Assembly: GCA_021151805.1 (NCBI GenBank)
Contig: JAGKWN010000091.1
Span: 1 to 17,812 of the forward strand
Length of the DNA: 17,812 nt
Direction of reading: 5' to 3'
Source: Cytophagaceae bacterium
GTDB lineage: Bacteria > Bacteroidota > Bacteroidia > Cytophagales > Cytophagaceae
Positions within the stretch are counted from its first letter, which is position 1. The number at the start of each line of letters is the position of its first letter. The position numbers were made by a program, and so were the translations under genes. Positions 7,195 through 13,698 of the stretch are shown in pieces. Under the pieces are notes generated by a model. That model was not told the origin of the DNA. It was given only the letters and a program-made list of their open reading frames with translations, and ran no database searches.

Positions 7195-8066
7195 AACTGG
7201 ATAAAGAATCATTAAAACTGGCCCTTGTTTTCAAAGGTGCGATCGTAAGAAGATTACTGGCGGGAATGCTCGTCCTGACATCTATCACGTTTGTACTGGT
7301 ATATTTACATAACAACAACGCCGAAGAATACAAAAAATTAAACATGACTATCAGCGGTGCTTTACCAGGCTATATGGGCGCTGCGTTGGGCTTGTTATTG
7401 GTATTCAGAAACTCTACCGCATATGATAAATGGTGGGAAGCCCGTAAAGAAGTTGGAGCCCTTGTTAATACCGCACGTAACCTTGCCATTACATTAAACG
7501 GTTTACTTCCATTCAATACACCTGAAAGAAAAGAGGTTTCTAATCTGCTGATCTGCTTTACATTCAGCCTGAAGGCCCACCTGAGAGACCAGGTCGAAAA
7601 AACATCACTGGATATCCTTTCTCAGGAAGACCGTTTATTAGTTGAAAATGCCAAGCACAGGCCTGTTGTCATTGCAAACATTATGACTAATAAAATAGAA
7701 AATGTTTGGAAGCGTAATCTGATTTCTGATATACAGCAAAGCTTGCTCATTGAAAAAATCCACGGACTGGTTGACATTCTTGGAAAATGTGAGCGTATCA
7801 AGAATACCCCTATTCCTATGGCGTATATGTACCTGCTGAAGTTCCTGATCAACCTGTATGTAATCATGCTTCCATTCAGCCTGGTAGATGAAATTGGCTG
7901 GCTTTGTATACCACTGGTTATTCTATTATATTATATATTGATGAGTATAGTAATTACTGCTGAAGAAATAGAAGAACCATTCGGCTATGACCTGAATGAC
8001 CTTGAAATGGATAAGATTGCATTGAACATAAAAAACAACATTGAAGAAATTGTAACGCATGACTAA
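7191..8066 (+). CDS. Bestrophin-like anion channel (UPF0187/YneE family)
   Basis: A 291-residue inner-membrane protein of the bacterial bestrophin family, whose studied members form pentameric ion channels. Visible features are a first membrane helix (about 20-42), a second carrying LPGYMGAALGLLLVFRNSTAYDKWWEARK, the family hallmark (FRN-x-x-AYDKWWEAR), two C-terminal helices (about 205-255), and a closing EEIEEPFGYDLNDLEMD segment, the counterpart of the acidic Ca2+-clasp region of eukaryotic bestrophins. Whether it conducts chloride or cations is not predictable. It overlaps the MaoC stop by 4 nt, and its last 8 nt overlap the start of the histidine kinase gene, so channel and sensor are very likely co-expressed. 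Confidence 0.88.
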   Translation: MKLDKESLKLALVFKGAIVRRLLAGMLVLTSITFVLVYLHNNNAEEYKKLNMTISGALPGYMGAALGLLLVFRNSTAYDKWWEARKEVGALVNTARNLAITLNGLLPFNTPERKEVSNLLICFTFSLKAHLRDQVEKTSLDILSQEDRLLVENAKHRPVVIANIMTNKIENVWKRNLISDIQQSLLIEKIHGLVDILGKCERIKNTPIPMAYMYLLKFLINLYVIMLPFSLVDEIGWLCIPLVILLYYILMSIVITAEEIEEPFGYDLNDLEMDKIALNIKNNIEEIVTHD

Positions 8067-8607
8067 ACGGGTAATCATACTGAAGCAATTACTCAAATTA
8101 CTGACTGTTATTTTTATTTTATTTTTTTGCTTTGGTGTTCACGCTGAAAACAATGCAGACTGGACGAAACTTCCTCCGATTCCAACAAATATTGAACATT
8201 CAGCGGGTAGATTTTTAAAAATCTACCTCGCTCCGAATGTTCTACCAACTGATAGTATACTTACTCTTGCTCAAAAGAACGCATTCAAATCTCAAACGAA
8301 GGATGTATACAATGCACTCACGAGTATTGACAAACCTGTATGGCTTTATTTCAAAACAGACTCTACTCAATCGCCTGATGGCAATATCTTGGTTATAGAA
8401 AATTGTAACCTGAACCTCGTGACGCTCTATGAATATTCGGATCATCGTTTAAAACGTATTCGAACCAGAGGAATGCGCTTACCATACCAAAGCGATAATT
8501 CCTTTCCTGAACAGGTTAACTTTCCTGTTAAACCTAATACTATTTACTTTATTAAGCATACGATTTATACAATGCCAGCTTCCCCCTCTTTATTCGCGAC
8601 ACCATAA
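8059..8607 (+). CDS. Sensor histidine kinase, N-terminal part: signal peptide plus 7TMR-DISMED2 domain (frameshifted)
   Basis: This 182-residue frame holds the periplasmic half of a sensor kinase. Residues 1-29 are a signal peptide (basic MTKRVIILK, hydrophobic core, cleavage near VHA). The rest resembles the 7TMR-DISMED2 sensory domain: KPVWLYFK, LVIENCNLNLVTLYEY, then PVKPNTIYFIK, a beta-sandwich thought to bind carbohydrate-like ligands. It stops at 8607, just where the seven-helix module should begin, and the continuing sequence is open in another frame (next entry). On its own it would be a secreted fragment. ATG 8059 overlaps the bestrophin stop by 8 nt. Confidence 0.8.
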   Translation: MTKRVIILKQLLKLLTVIFILFFCFGVHAENNADWTKLPPIPTNIEHSAGRFLKIYLAPNVLPTDSILTLAQKNAFKSQTKDVYNALTSIDKPVWLYFKTDSTQSPDGNILVIENCNLNLVTLYEYSDHRLKRIRTRGMRLPYQSDNSFPEQVNFPVKPNTIYFIKHTIYTMPASPSLFATP

Positions 8608-8624
8608 AAAACACGCAGGTTGCT
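8580..8624 (+). pseudogene. Apparent frameshift splitting the 7TMR-DISM histidine kinase gene
   Basis: The frame ending at 8607 and the frame of the kinase half (positions divisible by three) differ by one base. The downstream frame is open back to 8556 and reads FPLFIRDTIKNTQVAV before its nominal GTG at 8625, which is the expected end of the sensory domain. One extra C in the run CCCCC (8582-8586) would join the halves as PASPLFIRDTIKN. The gene as a whole would span 8059-10133, about 690 residues. It may be a sequencing error, a real loss-of-function change or a slippery tract. Confidence 0.7.
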
Positions 8625-10133
8625 GTGATTAAAAATTTCTTCAATGCTTTTTACTGGGGTATTGTATTTGTAATGGCAACAGTAGCACTTTTATTTTTCA
8701 CTCGCTCACGCGAAAAAGTTTTCATCTATTATTCTTTGTTCCTTTACGGCACCATCATGCTGAACCTATGTTTGGATGGTTACCTGTTTGCCTATGTATG
8801 GCCGAATATACCTGCCATAAACAATTATAAGTTTTCTTTCTTTGCAATGAGCGCCGTCACGACTCCTTTTTTTGTTTACCACTTTTTAGAAATAAAAAAA
8901 TACTATCCCAAAATAAAGTTTTTCTTTATTATCATGACCGGATGTTTTTTCATCGTCTGCCTGCTGAATATTATTGAAGCTTACACAGCCGCTATGTATG
9001 TACTGCAAAGTACAGCCTTCACACAAATTGTTATTTATTTACTATATGGAACGCTGGTATGGAAAAAAGGCAACAGGAATGCTTTTTATTTTATTCTGGC
9101 CTGGAGTGCTTATCTGATTTCAATTGTATTAACAGTCCTGTCAGTAACCAACGTTATTCCTGCTACGCCATATATTAATAACTATGTACAAATAGGTACG
9201 CTTATCCAAGGCGGGATCTTTTCGTTTATCATTGCTGGTAAGTATCAAACCTACAAATCTCAACACATTCTCTACCAGGAAAAAATCATTGAAGTGCTGA
9301 AGGAAAGAGAATATTTGCTAACCACGCAAAACGATACGCTCGAAACGACTGTGTATTTAAGAACAGAAGAGTTAAAACAGAAAAATGCAGAACTGAATCT
9401 GTTAAATAAAAATTTAAATGAAGTTGTTGCTACCAAAACACTGGAACTGAAAAAATCCCTTGACGAACTCAACGAAACCAACAAACAGCTGGAGCAATTC
9501 AACTTTATTACTTCACATAATTTACGCGGTCCGCTTTCAACCCTGCAAGGGCTATATGAATTATATTACCAGGAAAAAAATCCAGACGAAAAAATACTGT
9601 ATATCGACAAGAGCTTCACAGTAATCAATCGTATGGATGAAATTCTAAAAGATTTAAATAAAATCCTTTCTTATAAAACATCGGAGAAAATAAAAGAGCT
9701 GGTTGATTTCGAAACTATCATTTCAAACAATCTGAAACAGCTTGAAATTAAACGAATACAGGTAAACCTTTATGTAGATCCGGCGCTTGAAATTTCCGGG
9801 ATTAAATCTTTTTATGAAAGCATTTTTTACAATCTCTTTTCTAATGCACAAAAATACAAGCATGCACAGCGAGAACTACGGATAGATGTACAAATCACTA
9901 AATTATCAGACACAAGATGCTCTATCCGCATTACAGACAATGGAATCGGAATGGATGCATCAAAAGTCGGTGATAATCTTTTTGGTTTCTATAAGCGTTT
10001 CCATTTCCATGTGGAAGGTAAAGGACTTGGTTTATACATTACAAAAAGTCAGGTAGAAATTCTTGGTGGCACCATACGTGCTGAAAGCGAATTGAACGTA
10101 GGCACTGCGTTTATTATTGAATTGCCGTGTTAA
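8625..10133 (+). CDS. Sensor histidine kinase, C-terminal part: 7TM module, coiled coil, HisKA-like and HATPase domains
   Basis: The 502-residue frame continues the gene broken at about 8582. Seven hydrophobic helices (residues about 10-205) fit the 7TMR-DISM membrane module. A long charged coiled coil follows (about 210-290). The H box is TSHNLRGPLSTLQGL with phosphoacceptor His298. The ATP-binding domain has the N box (NLFSNAQKY, Asn407), G1 (TDNGIGM, 437-443), a FGFYKRFH F box and G2 (GKGLGL, 465-470). It should autophosphorylate on a sensory signal and pass phosphate to a response regulator, but none is encoded here, so it is an orphan. The GTG at 8625 is only the first possible start after the break and is unlikely to be the real one. 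Confidence 0.85.
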   Translation: MIKNFFNAFYWGIVFVMATVALLFFTRSREKVFIYYSLFLYGTIMLNLCLDGYLFAYVWPNIPAINNYKFSFFAMSAVTTPFFVYHFLEIKKYYPKIKFFFIIMTGCFFIVCLLNIIEAYTAAMYVLQSTAFTQIVIYLLYGTLVWKKGNRNAFYFILAWSAYLISIVLTVLSVTNVIPATPYINNYVQIGTLIQGGIFSFIIAGKYQTYKSQHILYQEKIIEVLKEREYLLTTQNDTLETTVYLRTEELKQKNAELNLLNKNLNEVVATKTLELKKSLDELNETNKQLEQFNFITSHNLRGPLSTLQGLYELYYQEKNPDEKILYIDKSFTVINRMDEILKDLNKILSYKTSEKIKELVDFETIISNNLKQLEIKRIQVNLYVDPALEISGIKSFYESIFYNLFSNAQKYKHAQRELRIDVQITKLSDTRCSIRITDNGIGMDASKVGDNLFGFYKRFHFHVEGKGLGLYITKSQVEILGGTIRAESELNVGTAFIIELPC

Positions 10134-10134
10134 T

Positions 10135-10340
10135 GAGTTGCTAGTTTCTAGCTGCTAGTAGCGAGACAATTAAAAAAATCTAGATACTTAAAAAAAATTT
10201 ACATACAATCCAATAACAAAAATCACAAAAAAATATAGCGGACAAGTACTGACTGTCATAAATTACAAAAAGAGAGGTTGCAGATAAATATCTGCAACCT
10301 CTCTTTTTGTCTAGCACCTAGTAGCTAATACCTAGCAACT
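10135..10340. repeat. Intergenic island C bounded by inverted TAGTTGC-type heptamer repeats
   Basis: The left arm (about 10137-10166) reads AGTTGC, TAGTTTC, TAGCTGC, TAGTAGC in register. The right arm (10311-10340), read on the minus strand, is AGTTGC, TAGGTAT, TAGCTAC, TAGGTGC. The left arm starts about 3 nt after the kinase stop, and the right arm ends 3 nt before the convergent aminotransferase stop (10344-10346). The A-rich interior contains the terminator at 10265-10310. The arms belong to the same family as island B. Confidence 0.75.
10265..10310. terminator. Strong bidirectional terminator between convergent genes
   Basis: A perfect 20-bp stem (10265-10284 with 10291-10310) encloses a 6-nt loop. 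The core is AGAGAGGTTGCAGA, with an A run on the left and a T run on the right. The symmetric A and T runs make it usable from both strands, serving the kinase operon and the aminotransferase gene. Confidence 0.95.
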
Positions 10341-10343
10341 TTC

Positions 10344-11648
10344 TTAGCTTTTCAAATATTCTCTGATCGCATCGCGGATGCTTGTAAACGTCTTCTCCAA
10401 CAACTCTTCATTCTCTTCCAGCAAGGTAACTCTGAATCCTTTCAGGTCTGAGCAGAATGAAGAAATCGGCACTACGCAAATTCCTTTAGAAGCTAACAGA
10501 TAATACACAAAACGTTTATCAAGATCTACGTTCGGCTCGCTCACCCACTTCTCCACCAAAGCCTTGTTTGCAGCATTATCAATCGGTAGTGTTTGCTTGT
10601 TGTTCAATACACCATCCTTAAATACAATCGTATTGTAGAATGCACCGTAAGTTTCATTGAACATCAGTTCAGGTATCTGTCCCAATATTCCTGCAATGAT
10701 CTTACTGCGTTTACCGATCTTATTATTTAATTCTTCTCTGTATGGCAAATAGCGCGGATCTGACATGATCACCGGAATGGCAAGCTGCGGCAAGGTTGTG
10801 GAGCACACCTCAATCATTTTTGCATTATCCAATGCTGAACAGAATTTATCAAAATCCTGGTCTTTGCCACGATTATAATATTCCATCCAACCACAACGGG
10901 AACCCGGCCATGGAAATTCTTTCGAAATTCCTTTCATGGCAATACCCGGAACATCTTCAATAACTTCAGCTAAAGAATATGCGCGTGCACCGTTGTATGT
11001 AATGTTCAGATAAATTTCATCACTCAATAAAAACAGATTAAACTCACGTGCTATTTCAACAATGCGTTTCAATGTTTCTAAAGGATATACCATCCCTGTC
11101 GGGTTATCCGGATTGATAATCAGAATCCCGATGATGTTCGGATTGTATTTTACTTTGTTATACAGATCATCCAGATCCGGATACCAGTGATTATTCGGAT
11201 CTAATTTATACGTAATCGGATCCTGGCTCGCATGTGCAGCTTCAGCGGATGAGTGTGTAGAATAGGCAGGTGATGGCCCAATGACACGTGAACTACGGCT
11301 GATAAATTGATATACTTTCGCAATAGCATCACCTAAGCCATTGAAAAATAAAATATCATCGGCAGTGATCTGCGCACCGTTCTTTTTATTATTTAACTCC
11401 GCCAGAAACTGGCGTGTTTTGAGAATTCCTTTTGAAGGAGAATAACTGTAACTCTTATTGTCTAAAGTCAGATTAGAAATTGTTTCTCTGATCCACTGCG
11501 GCACAACATTATTTTTTTGAATAGGATCTCCAATATTTTCAAATACAATAGGCTGACCATTCTTATTAATAAGATCAGCTTTTTTAACAATCTCTCTGAT
11601 TTCGTAGCTAAGCTCTTTAGCTCCATCACTCAATATCTTATTCCTCAT
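10344..11648 (-). CDS. PLP-dependent aminotransferase, class I/II (fold type I)
   Basis: A 434-residue cytoplasmic aminotransferase. The fold-type I landmarks are visible: SYSPSKGILKTRQFLAE near the N-terminus, NPDNPTGMVYP (substrate carboxylate and PLP contact), LLSDEIYLNITY (Asp for the PLP nitrogen), SKEFPWPGSRCGW with the Schiff-base lysine Lys243, and a C-terminal GFRVTLL with the carboxylate-binding Arg. It resembles AlaT/AspC-like enzymes, but the donor and acceptor cannot be assigned. An insertion around residues 365-385 (NNKQTLPIDNAANKALVEKW) makes it longer than the usual 390-400. It is a single gene, convergent with the kinase operon and divergent from the SAM riboswitch transcript. 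Confidence 0.88.
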   Translation of the reverse strand: MRNKILSDGAKELSYEIREIVKKADLINKNGQPIVFENIGDPIQKNNVVPQWIRETISNLTLDNKSYSYSPSKGILKTRQFLAELNNKKNGAQITADDILFFNGLGDAIAKVYQFISRSSRVIGPSPAYSTHSSAEAAHASQDPITYKLDPNNHWYPDLDDLYNKVKYNPNIIGILIINPDNPTGMVYPLETLKRIVEIAREFNLFLLSDEIYLNITYNGARAYSLAEVIEDVPGIAMKGISKEFPWPGSRCGWMEYYNRGKDQDFDKFCSALDNAKMIEVCSTTLPQLAIPVIMSDPRYLPYREELNNKIGKRSKIIAGILGQIPELMFNETYGAFYNTIVFKDGVLNNKQTLPIDNAANKALVEKWVSEPNVDLDKRFVYYLLASKGICVVPISSFCSDLKGFRVTLLEENEELLEKTFTSIRDAIREYLKS

Positions 11649-11866
11649 TCTAATTTGATTAAAATCCTGCTAATTTAAGAACACTTTACGGGATTGCGTA
11701 TAGTTTCTTTTCGAAAGTGGAAAGAAAGTTTAATATCCTTTATACGACCATTTCCGGCAAATTCTGCCAACTCCTGAACCGTTAAAAGTACCATTCTGAC
11801 CAAACAACCCAATAAAGAATATTATTCCGTATAAATATTTTTTTTCAATAATATTCAGAATAATAT

Positions 11867-11896
11867 TTGTTTCATATTAATTTTACTTTACATTTG
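11867..11896 (+). promoter_or_regulatory. Bacteroidota-type promoter for the riboswitch transcript
   Basis: TTG (11867-11869), exactly 19 nt, then TACATTTG (11889-11896), a full match to the Bacteroidota consensus TTG-N19-TAnnTTTG. Transcription would begin near 11902, about 20 nt before the predicted riboswitch P1 helix. Confidence 0.75.
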
Positions 11897-11920
11897 TATC
11901 ACCTACCCAATTGAGGGTCG

Positions 11921-12020
11921 TGTATTATACAGAATGAAGGGAGAGATTAGGCTCTATGAACTTCTGGCAACCTGCCCACCAAAGCAAGGTGCCAATTCCT
12001 ACCCATGTGGAACTATAACA
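11921..12020 (+). promoter_or_regulatory. SAM-I (S-box) riboswitch
   Basis: The conserved aptamer core is clear: GGGAGAGATTAGGCTCTATGAA (11939-11960 region), TGGCAACC (11965-11972) and AAGGTGCCAATTCCTACC (11986-12003). These are the strands that build the S-adenosylmethionine pocket and its pseudoknot in SAM-I riboswitches. P1 can form between TGTATTATA (11921-11929) and TATAACA (12014-12020), and P4 between ACCTGC and GCAAGGT. SAM binding normally lowers expression of methionine or sulfur genes. No such gene follows. The expression platform is uncertain: a hairpin at 12056-12072 lacks a T tract, which may mean control of translation. Confidence 0.88.
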
Positions 12021-12141
12021 AGTACGACTATGAAAACAAGAAACTGTTGCTAAACGCTTAATTCGATTAAGCCTATCACTGATCAGAACATCATTCATGA
12101 TCAACCTAAAATCATTTCTTCACACTCAATTGTTTACCATT

Positions 12142-12384
12142 ATGACTACTACGATTCAATATAAAACCCTTACGCTGGCGCAAAAAAATGTTCGTGATAA
12201 AAAGACATTTTCAAAAGCAGAATCTATATACAACCCGAACCTGTTCGACGAGCATTTGATCAATCTCGTGAAACCGTCTGTAACGCTGTCAGAAATTGAA
12301 CAAACAATCTTTGAAGAAAAAATTCTGTTCTCTTTAAAACAGAAAAACAATCCTGTGTATAGTTTTGTCTGGTTTTTAAATTGA
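12142..12384 (+). CDS. Small hypothetical protein under the SAM-I riboswitch
   Basis: Not recognised. From ATG 12142 it is 80 residues (MTTTIQYKTLTLAQ...), charged and mostly helical, with no signal peptide, cysteine motif or membrane segment, ending in an aromatic SFVWFLN. An alternative ATG at 12097 would add a leader of 15 residues. I prefer 12142 because the extra part lies close to the riboswitch expression platform, but the choice is open. It is the first and only ORF before a hairpin at 12405, so SAM should control it. It could be a true small protein of sulfur or methionine metabolism, or what remains beside a riboswitch whose original gene was lost. Confidence 0.5.
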   Translation: MTTTIQYKTLTLAQKNVRDKKTFSKAESIYNPNLFDEHLINLVKPSVTLSEIEQTIFEEKILFSLKQKNNPVYSFVWFLN

Positions 12385-12404
12385 TCCAACCACTAAACAA
12401 GTAT

Positions 12405-12427
12405 AGGCTTGCTGCAAAAGCAAGCCT
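12405..12427. terminator. Hairpin after the riboswitch-controlled ORF
   Basis: A perfect 9-bp stem, AGGCTTGCT (12405-12413) with AGCAAGCCT (12419-12427), and a GCAAA loop, 20 nt after the small ORF. There is no T tract, so termination is uncertain. TTG at 12381 followed after 20 nt by TAGGCTTG overlaps it and could be a weak promoter for the downstream phzF-like gene. Confidence 0.5.
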
Positions 12428-12453
12428 GCTAAATCACCATACAACAATAGCAC

Positions 12454-13245
12454 ATGTCTTTCACGATTTATATAGTAAATGCATTTTCGTCCGGGCCATT
12501 TACCGGTAACCCGGCAGCTGTTTGTCCGCTTACACAATGGCCTGCAGAAGAACAGCTGCGATCAATTGCTGCTCAGAACAATCTTTCTGAAACGGCATTC
12601 TTTGTAAAGGAAAATGACATATACCATATCCGTTGGTTTACACCATCAGTTGAAGTTGCGCTTTGCGGACATGCTACGCTTGCTGCAGCTTATATAATTT
12701 TCAATGAACTCAATTACTCCAGAAATGAAATCCGGTTTCATTCTAAAAGCGGTGAATTAAAAGTTATAAGAGAAAAAGACATTTTCGTATTGAATTTTCC
12801 CGCAGATACATATAAAGAATTACCTGCGTCAGACATATATGCAGATGCGTTAGGCCTTACGCCCATTTCTGTTATCGTTGAAACAAGAAAAAGTTTTATT
12901 CTGATTGAAGTTGCAACCGAAAAAGAAGTTGCAGAAGCCAAACCGGATTTGTATAAATTAAAAAAATTAGATGCAGCTGTAGGTGTAATACTCACAGCCA
13001 AAGGAACAACTACCGATTTTGTGTCGCGCTGTTTTGCACCGCAAGCCGGTATAGATGAAGACCCGGTTACGGGATCAGCGCATTGCTTGCTGATCCCGTA
13101 TTGGGCGCAAAAACTGAATAAGGATAATTTAAACGCTAGACAGCTGTCGAAACGCGGCGGTGTACTGTATTGTACCCATGCTGGCAGCCGTGTATTCATC
13201 GGCGGAAAAGCCGAATTATATTTAAAAGGAAATATTTTTATTTAA
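12454..13245 (+). CDS. PhzF family isomerase-like protein
   Basis: A 263-residue protein of the PhzF/YddE family, which has a diaminopimelate epimerase-like fold of two pseudo-symmetric halves. The family motifs are present: FTGNPAAVC (16-24), NNLSETAFF with the catalytic Glu46 equivalent to the PhzF acid/base glutamate, IRWFTPSVEVALCGHATLAAAY, and DEDPVTGSAHCLL in the second half. True PhzF isomerises a dihydroxyanthranilate in phenazine synthesis, but no other phenazine gene is here, so it is probably one of the many stand-alone paralogues of unknown substrate. Its stop codon TAA is part of the AATTATG-type repeat of island D. Confidence 0.92.
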   Translation: MSFTIYIVNAFSSGPFTGNPAAVCPLTQWPAEEQLRSIAAQNNLSETAFFVKENDIYHIRWFTPSVEVALCGHATLAAAYIIFNELNYSRNEIRFHSKSGELKVIREKDIFVLNFPADTYKELPASDIYADALGLTPISVIVETRKSFILIEVATEKEVAEAKPDLYKLKKLDAAVGVILTAKGTTTDFVSRCFAPQAGIDEDPVTGSAHCLLIPYWAQKLNKDNLNARQLSKRGGVLYCTHAGSRVFIGGKAELYLKGNIFI

Positions 13246-13336
13246 TTATGAATTATAAATTATGAATTATAAATTGAATGTAGATTGATTTTTTGGTGAA
13301 TTCATAATTTATAACTCATAATTCATAATTAAAATT
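13242..13336. repeat. Intergenic island D: inverted AATTATG-type heptamers filling the whole gap
   Basis: The left arm (13242-13276) repeats AATTATG/AATTATA heptamers and includes the phzF-like stop codon. The right arm (about 13298-13336) is the inverse (TTCATAATT, CATAATTCATAATT) and ends at the base before the next start codon, ATG 13337. Only about 20 nt between the arms are not repeat. It is the same family as island A, and could fold into a long imperfect A/T hairpin. Confidence 0.8.
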
Positions 13337-13645
13337 ATGTCTGCTTCCTTAGACGACATGCCTGCATACGAACATTTTCAGGACGAACTTGATCTTGAAT
13401 TGCTACGATATGCAAAGATTAACAAGTTAACGGATACATCAATCGAAAACGGGTTTATCCAGTTTATTTGCTTTTCTTTATTTTTAGCAAAACCTGTTGA
13501 GATCACTCAAGAAATACTGGATCATTTTTTCAATGAAAATATTGGCAGTAAAGAAAGCATCATGGGCTACATCCAGTTTATGCAGACAGATAAAAATTCT
13601 TTTTTAAAGAATTCATTCTCTCACTTGCTCCAATCTGTCTCATAA
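13337..13645 (+). CDS. Small hypothetical protein
   Basis: A 102-residue acidic, mostly helical protein that I do not recognise (MSASLDDMPAYEHF...). A more hydrophobic stretch near residues 40-53 (FIQFICFSLFLAKP) is too short and mixed for a confident membrane helix. No catalytic motif is visible. Its start codon directly follows the repeat arm of island D, so it depends on read-through from the phzF-like gene or on a promoter inside the repeat. A hairpin follows its stop by 3 nt. Confidence 0.55.
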   Translation: MSASLDDMPAYEHFQDELDLELLRYAKINKLTDTSIENGFIQFICFSLFLAKPVEITQEILDHFFNENIGSKESIMGYIQFMQTDKNSFLKNSFSHLLQSVS

Positions 13646-13648
13646 TAC

Positions 13649-13674
13649 CATGCCTGACCAAATGATCAGGCATG
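13649..13674. terminator. Hairpin between convergent genes
   Basis: A 9-bp perfect stem, CATGCCTGA (13649-13657) with TCAGGCATG (13666-13674), and an 8-nt loop. It lies between the stop codons of the small hypothetical gene and the convergent ABC1 gene. There is only a weak T/A context, so it is probably a shared terminator. Confidence 0.6.
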
Positions 13675-13698
13675 ATTAAACACTGTTACATATATTTA

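Larger units (their letters stand above)
11649..12096. other. Regulatory intergenic region with direct and inverted repeats, promoter and riboswitch
   Basis: About 450 nt between divergent genes. From 11649 to about 11815 I see no feature. GAATATTATT (11817-11826) is an inverted copy of AATAATATTC (11847-11856), and AATAATATT recurs 12 bp on (11859-11867). This places an operator-like cluster against the -33 element of the promoter at 11867-11896. The SAM-I riboswitch follows, then a 7-bp hairpin (GCTTAAT-TCG-ATTAAGC, 12056-12072) that has no T tract. Confidence 0.65.

Noticed and set aside
12738..13199. 153-codon minus-strand frame inside the phzF-like gene
   Set aside because: The forward frame carries all PhzF motifs, and the reverse one has no recognisable feature.
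12454..13245. A phenazine biosynthesis locus
   Set aside because: Only a PhzF-like protein is present, and the family has many stand-alone members unrelated to phenazines.
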